Shown in pieces: positions 53,047 through 61,550 of a stretch of 64,000 bases of DNA; within the stretch, counting starts at the first letter, position 1, and every line of letters begins with the position of its first letter. The translations under genes were made by a program, and so were the position numbers. The notes beneath the pieces were generated by a model, which saw nothing but the letters and a program-made list of their open reading frames with translations, made no database searches and was not told where the DNA came from. This DNA is from CAWBYL01 sp963793025 (GTDB taxonomy: Bacteria; Actinomycetota; Acidimicrobiia; Acidimicrobiales; Acidimicrobilacustridaceae), in NCBI GenBank assembly GCA_963793025.1, contig CAWBYL010000001.1, forward strand, positions 1 through 64,000, in the 5' to 3' direction.

Positions 53047-53643
53047 ATGGCACAGGTGGGCAACCACGTCAGGGTCGATCACGTCGCCCTCGGAGTGGGC
53101 CGGGGTGACGGTCCCGCCGCCGCCCGCCTGCTCGAGCTGATGGGCCTGACCGTCACCGACAACGGTCCGAGCCTGGTCGGCGACCCCTGGTACACGGCCG
53201 GCATGGACGGCATGGCCGACGGGACCACCGGGTTCTTCCTCGTCCCCATCTCCGACGCCCAGGTGGAGCTCGAGGCCCTGGCCCGAGACCGCCTCGGGAG
53301 GTCGGATCCGGCCGCCGCCTTCGTCGAGGCCCGCCGGGGGAAGCCCGACTCGACCACCCACGTCGCCCTCACCCACACCTCTCTCGAGGGCCTGGAGGCG
53401 GCGGTGCGGGCCCTCCACGAGGACGAGCTGCTCGCCGGGCGGGTGGCGACCGAGGCGTACCGACCAGCCGACAGCGAGGCGTGGGTCACCGGGCGCCTCG
53501 ACCGCTCCCCGGTCTTCTCCACCGCCGCCCCCGTGCGCTACCTGCGAGACGGTGTCCAGGTCTTCGTGCACACCGACCTCGTCGGCACCGGCCTGCTGAC
53601 CCTCGGGCAGACCATCGAGATGAACCACCAACTCACGCCGTGA
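53047..53643 (+). CDS. VOC/glyoxalase-fold protein
   Basis: A 198-residue vicinal-oxygen-chelate-like protein. HVRVDHVALGVGRGDGPAAA (first metal-type His), TGFFLVPISDAQVELEALAR, STTHVALTHTSLEGLEAAVR and FSTAAPVRYLRDGVQVFVHTD follow the repeated beta-alpha-beta-beta-beta pattern. Function not assignable. It has an AAGGGGG ribosome site before ATG 53047 and its TGA overlaps the GTG of the zinc alcohol dehydrogenase gene, so the two form an operon. Confidence 0.8.
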   Translation: MAQVGNHVRVDHVALGVGRGDGPAAARLLELMGLTVTDNGPSLVGDPWYTAGMDGMADGTTGFFLVPISDAQVELEALARDRLGRSDPAAAFVEARRGKPDSTTHVALTHTSLEGLEAAVRALHEDELLAGRVATEAYRPADSEAWVTGRLDRSPVFSTAAPVRYLRDGVQVFVHTDLVGTGLLTLGQTIEMNHQLTP

Positions 53644-54717
53644 GGGCGGCCGCCGCGCTCTTCGACGGCCGGGACCTCGTGGCCGTCGACGACCTCGAGG
53701 TCCGGCCCGCCGGGCCCGGCGAGGTGACGGTCCGGGTCCTCGCCTCCGGGATCTGCCACAGCGACCTCAACGTCCTCGACGGCACCTCGCCCGTGCCCGC
53801 TCCGGTCGTGCTCGGCCACGAAGGGGCCGGCGTCGTCGAGGCGGTGGGTGACGACGTCACGGGGTGGCGCGCCGGCGACGAGGTGGTCGTGTCGAGCCTC
53901 ACCCCCTGCGGCACGTGCCGGCCCTGCCGGGCCGGGCACCCCGCCGCCTGCCCCGACGCCTTCGGCCACGGCGCCAGCCCCTTCACCTGGCGGGGTGAGC
54001 CGGTGCGGGGCTACGCCAACGTGTCGTCGTTCTCGGAGCGGATCGTGGTCCGGGCCGAGCAGCTCGTCGCCACCGCCGGGCTGGCCCCGACGACGGCCTG
54101 CCTGCTCGGGTGCGCGGTGGCCACCGGCTACGGCGTGGTGCACAACGTGGCCGACGTGGGCCCCGACGACGCCGTGGCCGTCATCGGCATCGGCGGGATC
54201 GGCGCCAACGCCATCCAGGCCGCCCACCGGGCCGGCGCGGTGGTCACCGCGATCGATCTCGACCCATCCCGGGAGGCGCTGGCCCGGCGCCTCGGAGCGG
54301 CCCACTTCTGCGTTCCCTCCGACACCCCGGAGCTGGTCTCGTCGTTCGACGTCGCCATCGAGTGCAGCGGGGCCCCGTCGGCCATCGACGCCGCCCTCGC
54401 CCTCACCGCGGTCGGGGGCACGACCGCCCTCGTCGGTCTGCCGCCCGTCGGCCACCAGGCCTCGTTCGACGTCGGCCGGCTGATGCGGGGCCGCCGCATC
54501 GTGGGCAGCCTGGGGGGCGACGTCGTCCCCCGAACGCGACATGCCCGCCCTGGTCGCCCTGGTCCGCGACGGCGAACTGGAGGTGGCGTCGCTCGTCAGC
54601 CGGATCTGGCCCCTCGAACAGGTTCAGGACGCCATCGACGCGGTGCGGGCCGGTCAGGTGGTGCGCGCCGTGCTCGACCTCTCCGACAGCCGCTCGGCGG
54701 CGCCCGGCGGCGTCGAC
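53640..54717 (+). CDS. Zinc-dependent alcohol dehydrogenase, frameshifted near the end
   Basis: Medium-chain zinc dehydrogenase of about 355 residues. Catalytic zinc ligands: VLASGICHSDLNVLDG (Cys), PVVLGHEGAGVVEAVGDDVT (GHE) and Cys of TACLLGCAVATGYGVVHNVA; structural zinc Cys cluster in LTPCGTCRPCRAGHPAACPD; NAD fold AVIGIGGIGANAIQAAHRAG. Near 54530, in a run of five C, one extra base shifts the frame; the continuation is MPALVALVRDGELEVASLVS, RIWPLEQVQDAIDAVRAGQV and VRAVLDL. No stop follows in that frame before the convergent TauD gene, so a second shift or a stop at 54719 in the next frame is likely. Coupled to the VOC gene. Confidence 0.85.
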
Positions 54718-55584
54718 CTAGCCGGCTCGGAAGAAGGGCTCGTCGCCGCACACGGTGGCCCGACGCATCATCCGCTCCTGCGGGAAGTGGTCGCCGAGCG
54801 CACGGTGCTGGGTGCTGCGCTCGTCCCAGATGGCGACGTCGCCCTCGGTCCAGCGCCAGCGCACGAAGCGCTTGGGGTCGTCCACCAGGCCGTCGAGGTG
54901 AGCAAGCAGGGCGACACTCTCGTCGGGGTGCATCCCGACGACGGCGCGCACGAAGCCCTTGCTGAGGAACAGCGACCGGCGGCCCGTCTCGGGATGGGTC
55001 CGCACCAGCGGGTGCACCGCACCGGGGAACGTGGCCGCCACCCGGTCACCCACGTCGTCGCCCATGGTGCGGGCGATGGCGGCCACGAACTCGTCGCCCG
55101 GCGTGTGGCGCAGCTCCAGCTGCTGGCAGATCACCTTCATGGGCTCCGACAGCGAGTCGTACACCGCCTCCATGTCGGCCCAACACGTGTCGCCGCCATA
55201 GGGCGGGATGGTGAGGGCGGCCAGCACCGCCACCTTCGGTGGATCCGGGATCCAGGTGATGTCGGTGTGCCACCCATCGGCATCGGGCGGGCTGTCGGCG
55301 TCGTCGCTGATGCGACTGAGGGTGGCGGTGCCGCCCAGCAGACGAGCGACGGGGAACACCATCGGCTCACCGAAACGGGTGGTGAGGGCCAGGTGCTGGT
55401 CGTCGGTGAGGTGCTGGTCGCGGAAGAACAGCACCTTGTGGTCGAGCAGGGCGGCGTGCACGGCGGCGAACGTGCCGTCGTCGAGCTCGTCGAGGCGCAC
55501 CCCGGCGACCTCGCCCCCGATGGTGCCGGTGAGGCGGCGGACGTCGAGCGCTCGAGCGGTGGCGCTGGTGGCGGTGCTGGTCAT
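54718..55584 (-). CDS. TauD/TfdA-type Fe(II)/2-oxoglutarate dioxygenase
   Basis: A 288-residue non-haem iron dioxygenase. GTIGGEVAGVRLDELDDGTF and HKVLFFRDQHLTDDQHLALT lead; iron ligands are His/Asp in DADGWHTDITWIPDPPKVAV (HxD) and the distal His in DERSTQHRALGDHFPQERMM, with RRATVCGDEP after it holding the 2-oxoglutarate Arg. It is shorter and differs clearly from the TauD protein at 35.2 kb, so a different substrate is likely. ATG 55584 has a GGGGGG stretch upstream; an in-frame ATG at 55650 is the alternative. Convergent with and close to the dehydrogenase gene. Confidence 0.9.
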   Translation of the reverse strand: MTSTATSATARALDVRRLTGTIGGEVAGVRLDELDDGTFAAVHAALLDHKVLFFRDQHLTDDQHLALTTRFGEPMVFPVARLLGGTATLSRISDDADSPPDADGWHTDITWIPDPPKVAVLAALTIPPYGGDTCWADMEAVYDSLSEPMKVICQQLELRHTPGDEFVAAIARTMGDDVGDRVAATFPGAVHPLVRTHPETGRRSLFLSKGFVRAVVGMHPDESVALLAHLDGLVDDPKRFVRWRWTEGDVAIWDERSTQHRALGDHFPQERMMRRATVCGDEPFFRAG

Positions 55585-55692
55585 CGCATTCCCCCCGGGA
55601 TCGGACCGACCGCCAGCGTAGGCCGCCCGGTCCGGCGCCGAGCCGTTCACTCGGTTCCGCCTACGCCGGCACTACCGTTGGCGTCCCACCAC

Positions 55693-55775
55693 GCGGGCGT
55701 GGCGGAACTGGCAGACGCGTCGGGTTTAGGTCCCGGTGTCCTCGCGACGTGGGGGTTCGAGTCCCCCCGCCCGCA
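55693..55775 (+). tRNA. tRNA-Leu (anticodon TAG)
   Basis: Class II tRNA with an extended variable arm: acceptor GCGGGCG pairs with CGCCCGC (55768-55774), anticodon loop TTTAGGT gives TAG, T-arm GGGGG-TTCGAGT-CCCCC. CCA not encoded. TACCGT at 55673-55678 is a likely -10 box. Confidence 0.95.
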
Positions 55776-55848
55776 CCCTGGTGCCGCAGGTCCCGTCGGA
55801 CGGGCCCGCCACCGCGGTCCCGTGACGGCCGATGACGACAGGAGGCGC

Positions 55849-57315
55849 CTACTCGACGAGGGCGTAGGTGACCTCGGCGGTGGCCTCTTCGACGTCGTCA
55901 GGATCGTCGAACACCGGCCGGCCGGGCTTCATCAACAGACCGAGCACGACGGCCCCGACCATGCCGACGAAGGCCACGTAGAAGATGGTGCTGTAGGCGT
56001 CTTGTTGTTCGGCCGGTGTGGCCCCCGCCGGTGTGGCCAGGGCGAGGATGGCGCTCATGCCCGCCACCGTGACGGCCCCGGAGACCTGGCTGGTCAGGGT
56101 TCGCATGGCCGAGCCCTGTCCCAACATCTCCGGTTCGAGGGTGTTCATGGCCGCCACCGTGGCCGGCGCGGCGTGGATGCCCATGCCGAAGCCCTGCACC
56201 GCGAGCACGATCGACAGGAACCAGAGCGGCTGGGTCAGGCCCACGACGGCCACCACCAGGATGGCCGACGCCATGAGTGACGTCCCGATGATGATCGGTG
56301 TCCGCGGGCCGATGCGGTCGGCCAGCCGACCGCCGATGGACATGCCGGCGGCGGTGGCCAGGCCGGCGGGGGCCAGCATCAGACCGACCTCGAGCGCACT
56401 GAAGCCGCGGATGTTCTCGAGGTTGAGGGGGATGAACACCAGCCGGGTGTACTGCGCGGCCACCACCAGGAAGGTGATGGCGAAGGCGATGGTGAAGGTG
56501 CGGTTGCGGAACATCCGCATGTCCAACATGGGCTCCGTGGTGCGCAGCTCGTGGCGGACGAAGGCGGCCAGCAACAGGGCGCCGCCGCCGATGCACCCGA
56601 TGGTGGCGGCCGATTCCCAGCCCCACCGGTTGGCTTCGGACAGGCCGAGCACGAACATGGCCAGACCGAAGCTTCCCGTGACGAACCCGAGCCCGTCGAA
56701 CCGACCGGCGGGTCCGTAGGGCACCGGGGGCAGCAGCCGACCGCCGACGAAGAAGGCCACGAGCCCGATGGGCACGTTGATCAGGAACAGCCAGTGCCAG
56801 CTCACCGACGTGACCAGCCACCCGCCCAGGGTGGGTCCGATGGCGGGAGCGGCCATGGCGGCGATGCCCCACACGCCGACGGCTCGGCCGTGGCGCTCCC
56901 GGGGGAAGATCTTGAACACGATGGCCATGCCGACCGGCATGAGGGCGCCGCCCCCGAGGCCCTGGAAGGCTCGGAACAGGACCAGCAAGGGCAGCGACGG
57001 GGCCATGGCGCAGGCCAACGACGCCAGCGTGAAGGCGGCCAGGGCGGTGAGGTAGACCCGCTTGTGGCCGAAGCGCTCCGAGATCCAGCCGGTGATCGGC
57101 AGCGAGACGGCGACGGCCAGGAGGTAGGCGCTGACGATCCACTCGACCCCGTCGCCGGCGTTGAGGGCGTCGCCGATCTGGGGCAGGGCGACGTTCACGA
57201 TGGTGGTGTCGAGGACGACCATGATCGTCCCCATCAAGATGACGGTCATCCCGATCCACGGGCTGCGCTGGCCTACGGCGTCACTGCCGGGTTGCGTCGG
57301 CGAGGTGGTGCTCAT
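55849..57315 (-). CDS. DHA2-type MFS drug exporter
   Basis: A 488-residue exporter. MTVILMGTIMVVLDTTIVNV is the DHA2 motif D1, RFGHKRVYLTALAAFTLASL motif A, FRAFQGLGGGALMPVGMAIV motif B, IGPTLGGWLVTSVSWHWLFL motif C with WHWLFLINVPIG. A 14-helix fold is expected. ATGA overlaps the TetR stop directly upstream, so the exporter is made from the TetR transcript and controlled by that regulator. The C-terminus is acidic (PDDVEEATAEVTYALVE). Confidence 0.94.
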   Translation of the reverse strand: MSTTSPTQPGSDAVGQRSPWIGMTVILMGTIMVVLDTTIVNVALPQIGDALNAGDGVEWIVSAYLLAVAVSLPITGWISERFGHKRVYLTALAAFTLASLACAMAPSLPLLVLFRAFQGLGGGALMPVGMAIVFKIFPRERHGRAVGVWGIAAMAAPAIGPTLGGWLVTSVSWHWLFLINVPIGLVAFFVGGRLLPPVPYGPAGRFDGLGFVTGSFGLAMFVLGLSEANRWGWESAATIGCIGGGALLLAAFVRHELRTTEPMLDMRMFRNRTFTIAFAITFLVVAAQYTRLVFIPLNLENIRGFSALEVGLMLAPAGLATAAGMSIGGRLADRIGPRTPIIIGTSLMASAILVVAVVGLTQPLWFLSIVLAVQGFGMGIHAAPATVAAMNTLEPEMLGQGSAMRTLTSQVSGAVTVAGMSAILALATPAGATPAEQQDAYSTIFYVAFVGMVGAVVLGLLMKPGRPVFDDPDDVEEATAEVTYALVE

Positions 57316-57995
57316 CGGGTCGACTCCGACGACTCCGTCGGCCGCGCCGGTCGCACCGGCCGGTCGAGACCGCTCAGGAGATCGAGGACAGCCTCGTACT
57401 CGGCCACCAGGTCGACCGCGCTGTCGGCGGCCCACCTCCGGGTGGCGCTGGTCAGAGCGGCCATGGCACAGGCCCCGAAGGTGGACGGCCACCGGTCGCC
57501 CGGCGCCTCCCCCACGCTGCGGGCGGCGTGCTCGGCGATGGCGTTGGCCCATTCGTCGTAGACGCTCAGGTTGTAGGCCCGCAGGGACGGGGTGGCCCCG
57601 ACCAGGCGGGCGCGGGCCCGCTCGCGTCCGGCGCTGGCGGAGTACTCGCCGGCGGTGGTCACCGCCGCGTAGCGAACCGAGGCCAGCACCGAGGAGGTGT
57701 CGACCGGGTCGGCCAGACGGGCGCGGAACCGACCGAGGCGATCGAGGCTGTCGGCGAGGACGGCGTCCTCCTTGCGGGCGAAGTACCGGTGGAAGGTGCG
57801 GGCCGAGACGCCGACGGCCGACGCGATGTCGTCCACGGTGGTCTCCTCGAAGCCGGTGCGGGCCGAGAGGTCGATGGCGGCGTCGATGAGGGCGCGCCGG
57901 GTCTCGAGCTTCTTGCGCTCGCGCAGACCCGGCTCCAGGTCGGTCCCGACGGTGGGGCCGCCGAGAGGCTCGGCGGTGAGGGCGTCCGAGGGCAT
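57312..57995 (-). CDS. TetR family repressor of the MFS exporter
   Basis: A 227-residue TetR regulator with a typical DNA-binding half (RRALIDAAIDLSARTGFEET, TVDDIASAVGVSARTFHRYF, ARKEDAVLADSLDRL). It heads a two-gene operon with the drug exporter and lies next to a perfect 19-base palindrome, so autorepression and induction by an exported compound are likely. The ATG is six bases after TAGGTT, a leaderless arrangement identical to that of the other TetR gene at 46.2 kb. Confidence 0.92.
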   Translation of the reverse strand: MPSDALTAEPLGGPTVGTDLEPGLRERKKLETRRALIDAAIDLSARTGFEETTVDDIASAVGVSARTFHRYFARKEDAVLADSLDRLGRFRARLADPVDTSSVLASVRYAAVTTAGEYSASAGRERARARLVGATPSLRAYNLSVYDEWANAIAEHAARSVGEAPGDRWPSTFGACAMAALTSATRRWAADSAVDLVAEYEAVLDLLSGLDRPVRPARPTESSESTR

Positions 57996-58001
57996 GCCCC
58001 C

Positions 58002-58007
58002 AACCTA
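58002..58007 (-). promoter_or_regulatory. -10 element (TAGGTT), leaderless-type
   Basis: TAGGTT on the minus strand, six bases, then the ATG of the TetR gene; the operator begins seven bases upstream. Confidence 0.62.
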
Positions 58008-58013
58008 CCCACA

Positions 58014-58049
58014 TGTGTCAGTCGCTGACACAAGTCAGCGAGTGACACC
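58014..58049. promoter_or_regulatory. TetR operator palindromes
   Basis: TGTGTCAGTCGCTGACACA (58014-58032) is a perfect palindrome about a central C; immediately after, AAGTCAGCGAGTGACACC (58032-58049) is an inverted degenerate copy. They lie at the -35 position of the TetR-MFS promoter. Confidence 0.75.
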
Positions 58050-58064
58050 TATCACGTCGGGTGA

Positions 58065-59462
58065 TCAGCAGACGTGGTGGGTCTTGCGGCTGTGCGGGCG
58101 CTTCTTGGGCGCTGCCGGCGGCGCTCCCTCGAGCGCCTCGATGGCCGACCGGAAGTCGGTGATGAGGTTGTCGGCCATGTCCCGGCTGAAGCCCTCACGC
58201 ACGACCACCCTCAGCACATCGACGTGGTCGAGCTTGGGCGGCAGCGTGTAGGCGGGGATGATCCACCCCCGCAGGCGCATGTGCTCGCTGAGGTCGTGGC
58301 ACGTGAAGGGCCGGTCGCCCTTCAACTTGATGCAGACCACGGGGAGCGAGTGATCGTCGCTCACCACCTCGAAGTAGCCGCTGTTGGCGGCTCGCTCGGC
58401 CAGGTCGCGCGAGATGTCGAGGAGGTTCTCCATGATCCGCGTGTAGCCCTCGCGCCCGAGCCGGAGGAAGTTGAAGTACTGCCCGATGACCTGGCTCGAC
58501 CCCTTGGAGAAGTTCAGGTCGAAGGTGATCTGGTCGTTGCCCAGGTAGTTGTCGTGGAAGAGCAGCTCCTCGGGCAGGTCCTCCTTGTCACGCCAGATGG
58601 CCCAGCCCACGCCGGGGTAGACGAGCCCGTACTTGTGACCCGACACGTTGATCGAGCGGACCGACGGCAGGCGGAAGTCCCACTCGAGGTCCGGGTAGGC
58701 GAAGGGGGCCACGAAGCCGCCCGACGCGGCGTCGACGTGGATGGGCACCTGCCAACCGGTGCGGGCGTTGAGCTCCTGCACGGCGGCGTCGAGCTCGGCG
58801 ATGGGCTCGAACTCCCCGGTGTAGGTGCTGCCCAGGATGCCGACCACCGCGATCGTGTTCTCGTCGACGAGGGCCATCGCTTCCTCGACGCCGATCACGG
58901 TGCGGGTACCGCCCATGTCGACGTAGCGGGCCTCGATGTCGAAGTAGCGGACGAACTTCTCCCACACCACCTGGACGTTCGAGCCCATGACGATGTTGGG
59001 GCTGTCCGAAGAGAGTCCGGCGGCCTGCCGGCGCTTGCGCCAGTTCCACTTGAGGGCCAGACCACACAGATGGATGGCCTCCGAGGACCCCACGGTGGAC
59101 GTGCCCATGGCCTGCGCGCCGGCCGCCTCGGCGTGGAACAGGTCGGCGACGATGCTCACGCAACGCCGCTCGATCTCGGCGGTCTGCGGGTACTCGTCGG
59201 CGTCGATGAAGTTCTTGGACAGCGACTCGGCCATCAACAACTTGGCCTCGGGCTCCATCCACGTGGTGACGAACGAGGCGAGGTTGAGCAGCGGGTTGCC
59301 ATCGAGGCTGAGCTCGTCGTGGATCAGCTGGTAGGCGACGGGGCCGCTCATCTCGTCGTCGGGGATGCGGAACCGCGGGATCGGCTGATCCATCTTCCGT
59401 AGGCCGAACAGCGGGGCGAGGGTGTCGTCGCCGTGGTCGTCGTGGACGTGCTCGGAAAGCAT
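58065..59462 (-). CDS. gadB: Glutamate decarboxylase
   Basis: A 465-residue PLP-dependent decarboxylase turning glutamate into GABA with uptake of a proton. PRFRIPDDEMSGPVAYQLIH and LNLASFVTTWMEPEAKLLMA are the GadB N-terminus; MGTSTVGSSEAIHLCGLALK binds the phosphate; VPIHVDAASGGFVAPFAYPD brings the PLP-ring Asp; VRSINVSGHKYGLVYPGVGW contains the Schiff-base Lys. The C-terminus KKRPHSRKTHHVC ends in HHVC, typical of the auto-inhibitory pH-sensing tail. No antiporter (gadC) is adjacent. GGGAGA precedes the ATG. Confidence 0.96.
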   Translation of the reverse strand: MLSEHVHDDHGDDTLAPLFGLRKMDQPIPRFRIPDDEMSGPVAYQLIHDELSLDGNPLLNLASFVTTWMEPEAKLLMAESLSKNFIDADEYPQTAEIERRCVSIVADLFHAEAAGAQAMGTSTVGSSEAIHLCGLALKWNWRKRRQAAGLSSDSPNIVMGSNVQVVWEKFVRYFDIEARYVDMGGTRTVIGVEEAMALVDENTIAVVGILGSTYTGEFEPIAELDAAVQELNARTGWQVPIHVDAASGGFVAPFAYPDLEWDFRLPSVRSINVSGHKYGLVYPGVGWAIWRDKEDLPEELLFHDNYLGNDQITFDLNFSKGSSQVIGQYFNFLRLGREGYTRIMENLLDISRDLAERAANSGYFEVVSDDHSLPVVCIKLKGDRPFTCHDLSEHMRLRGWIIPAYTLPPKLDHVDVLRVVVREGFSRDMADNLITDFRSAIEALEGAPPAAPKKRPHSRKTHHVC

Positions 59463-59628
59463 CGCCGTCTCCCGTGAGGTGTGGTGGAGGTTGCTGGGAG
59501 CCTGCATCGTTGCACGCCGAACGATGGTTCGTCGGCCAATCGCCGCGTTCGCCGCCGGATCGGGCGCACCCCCCAACAGGACCCTGGCCCGACCCCGCTC
59601 GACACGCCGGCGCCGGGATTCCGTGCCG

Positions 59629-60417
59629 TCAGGTGAGGAAGAGGGCGGCCAGCACGCCCACGCCGTTGACCGTGGCGTGAGCGATGATCGACGGCCCCAG
59701 CCGGCCCGAGGCCCGGACCACGAGGAGGGCGAAGACGGCGCCGTAGGCGGCGGTGACGCCGACGATGAACGCCCCCTGCCCGAGTGAGTCGCCCTGCACG
59801 TGGAAGAGCCCGAACACGAGCGACGTGACCACGATGGCGGTGGGCAGGCCCCACCGGCGACCGACCGCCCGTAGGAACAGGCCCCGGAAGAACAACTCCT
59901 CGGCGATCGGCGTGCACACCGCGACCAGCACGAACAGGGCCAGACCGGTCAGGAAGTTGGGGTCAGAAGGCAGGAAGTCGGCGTTGCTCGGCGAGTCCTC
60001 GTTCGACACGGCCTTCCAGATGACGCCGGCGGCCACCGACGCGGCCAGAGCGACCGCGCCGCCGAGGATCCCCCACCCGACGTCGATCCAGCGCACCTCG
60101 AGGCCGAAGTCCTTGGCCAGCGAACGCTGGCCCTTGCGATAGGTGGCCACGATCGGCCACCCCACGAACCCGACCCACCCGGCGGCCAGGGTCACCGCCA
60201 GCATCCCGATGCTCAGCTCGCCGATCGAGCCGGTGGAGCCGTCGACGTCGCCGGTGGCGATGAGCAGGATGCCACTGGCCACGCCGCCGGCGAGCCAGAG
60301 GATCAACCCGTACAGGACGTCACCCATCCCCCACCCGATGGTCGGGCCGGCCGGAACCGGAGGGGCCGGGGGCAACGGTGGCGGGGGCGGGGGGTACCAC
60401 GCAGCGGGATCGCTCAC
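59629..60417 (-). CDS. CPBP family intramembrane metalloprotease
   Basis: A 262-residue Abi/CAAX-type membrane protease. A Pro-rich start (WYPPPPPPLPPAPP) precedes eight or so helices; the active-site motifs are CTPIAEELFFRGLFLRAVGR (EExxxR), LVFGLFHVQGD (FxxxH) and SIIAHATVNGVG (HxxxN). Such proteins cleave membrane substrates or protect against bacteriocins. Starts at GTG; CAGACT seven bases upstream resembles the local -10 pattern. Single gene between gadB and the CsoR-type gene. Confidence 0.88.
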   Translation of the reverse strand: MSDPAAWYPPPPPPLPPAPPVPAGPTIGWGMGDVLYGLILWLAGGVASGILLIATGDVDGSTGSIGELSIGMLAVTLAAGWVGFVGWPIVATYRKGQRSLAKDFGLEVRWIDVGWGILGGAVALAASVAAGVIWKAVSNEDSPSNADFLPSDPNFLTGLALFVLVAVCTPIAEELFFRGLFLRAVGRRWGLPTAIVVTSLVFGLFHVQGDSLGQGAFIVGVTAAYGAVFALLVVRASGRLGPSIIAHATVNGVGVLAALFLT

Positions 60418-60501
60418 GGCTGCCAGTCTGGCGCAGCGGGAGCTCGGCGCGAGGTCAACCGCTGAGCGTGGTGGCCGCGAACGACCGGGCCGGAACGGCG
60501 G

Positions 60502-60771
60502 TCACGCCAACTTCATGAACATCTTCTCGACCTCGGCCAGCGGGTAGCCGTCGGCCTCGGCCTCGTTGGGGTTCTCCACGCAGTAGGTGAGCCCGGCCGC
60601 CACGAGACGGAACCCCGCCTGCTCGAGCGCCTTGGTGGCCGCCGACAGCTGGGTGACGACGTCGCGGCACTCCCGACCCTCTTCGAGCATGCGCTCGACG
60701 CCCTGCACCTGGCCCGCGACCCGACGCAGGCGGGTGCGCACGTCCTTGATCACATCCTCGGGGATCTCCAC
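60502..60771 (-). CDS. CsoR/RcnR/CstR-family repressor
   Basis: An 89-residue all-helical repressor. VIKDVRTRLRRVAGQVQGVE and RMLEEGRECRDVVTQLSAAT give the family's DNA-contact helix and first sensing Cys; the second is AGLTYCVENPNEAEADG. The His that completes the copper site in CsoR (HxxxC) is absent (GLTYC instead), leaving two cysteines as in the persulfide sensor CstR. GTG 60771 has AGGAGG five bases upstream. The promoter contains a TACCC/GGGTA operator. No target gene other than itself is adjacent. Confidence 0.85.
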   Translation of the reverse strand: MEIPEDVIKDVRTRLRRVAGQVQGVERMLEEGRECRDVVTQLSAATKALEQAGFRLVAAGLTYCVENPNEAEADGYPLAEVEKMFMKLA

Positions 60772-60800
60772 GACGACCTCCTGACCGTGGCACCCCGACC

Positions 60801-60823
60801 GGGGTACCCGCAGGGGTATCCTA
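60801..60823 (-). promoter_or_regulatory. CsoR/CstR-type operator and promoter
   Basis: GGGGTACCCGCAGGGGTATCC contains the inverted pair TACCC/GGGTA typical of CsoR/CstR sites (ATACCCC...GGGGTAT). On the minus strand TAGGAT (60823-60818) is a -10 candidate overlapping it. Confidence 0.55.
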
Positions 60824-60875
60824 CCTCGTGGATCGGCCGCTCCGATCCACCCCGCCGAGATCGCCAACCTCACCA

Positions 60876-60931
60876 CCCGAACTGCTGGGGTGAGCGTGCC
60901 CTGTCGGGCACGTTCTCACCACCAGTTCGGG
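60876..60931. terminator. Long GC hairpin downstream of rdgB
   Basis: CCCGAACTG...GTGAG..CGTGCCC and its near-perfect complement GGGCACG..CTCAC...CAGTTCGGG are separated by TGTC, giving a stem of about 24 pairs with small bulges. It lies 19 bases after the rdgB stop. No T-tract; probably terminates the murI-rdgB transcript. Confidence 0.6.
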
Positions 60932-60949
60932 AAGGGTGCCGGCGGCGGG

Positions 60950-61540
60950 TCAGGGGCCGAGCTGGGTGGCGAGGGCGCGGAGGGCGCGGCCGCGGTGGCT
61001 GATGGCGTGCTTGGCATCGGACTCCATCTCGGCGAAGGTGGCTCCGCCGCCCTCGTCGGGGACGAAGACCGGGTCGTAGCCGAACCCGTTGGTGCCGCGG
61101 GCGTGATCGAGGATCACGCCCTCCACCACCCCCTCGGCCGCCACCTCGCCGCCGTCGGGGCGAGCCACCAACGCCACCGTGCGGAACCGGGCCCGGCGTT
61201 GCTCGGGCTCGACCGCGCCCACCCGGTGCAGCTCGGCCAGCAGCTTGGCCACGTTGTCGGCGTAGGTGGCGTCCTCGCCGGCGTAGCGAGCCGACCACAC
61301 CCCCGGCGCACCACCCAGAGCATCGACCTCCAGCCCGGTGTCGTCGGCCACCGCCGCGGTGCCGGTGGCCTCCATGATGGCCACCGCCTTGAGCCGGGCG
61401 TTGCCCTCGAGCGTGTCGGCGTCCTCGACCACGTCGGGCACCGAGTCGGGTCGAGGTTCGAGCTCGACGCCCACTCCACCGAGCACGGCTGCGATCTCGG
61501 CCACCTTGTCCGGATTGGCGCTGGCCACCACGAGCCGCAC
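60950..61540 (-). CDS. rdgB: Non-canonical purine NTP pyrophosphatase (RdgB/HAM1)
   Basis: A 196-residue house-cleaning enzyme that hydrolyses XTP, dITP and ITP to monophosphates. LVVASANPDKVAEIAAVLGG is the N-terminal substrate loop (S/T-x-N-x-x-K), EDADTLEGNARLKAVAIMEA and AVADDTGLEVDALGGAPGVW carry the catalytic acids, GTNGFGYDPVFVPDEGG and SHRGRALRAL the base-binding FGYDP and SHR motifs. Last gene of the coupled murI-MBL-rph-rdgB group, 10 bases after rph. GTG start. Confidence 0.95.
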   Translation of the reverse strand: MRLVVASANPDKVAEIAAVLGGVGVELEPRPDSVPDVVEDADTLEGNARLKAVAIMEATGTAAVADDTGLEVDALGGAPGVWSARYAGEDATYADNVAKLLAELHRVGAVEPEQRRARFRTVALVARPDGGEVAAEGVVEGVILDHARGTNGFGYDPVFVPDEGGGATFAEMESDAKHAISHRGRALRALATQLGP

Positions 61541-61550
61541 GCGGACCCCC

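Noticed and set aside
54541..56280. Long + strand open frame after the alcohol dehydrogenase
   Set aside because: Only its first about 55 codons continue the dehydrogenase; the rest is antisense to TauD and crosses tRNA-Leu.
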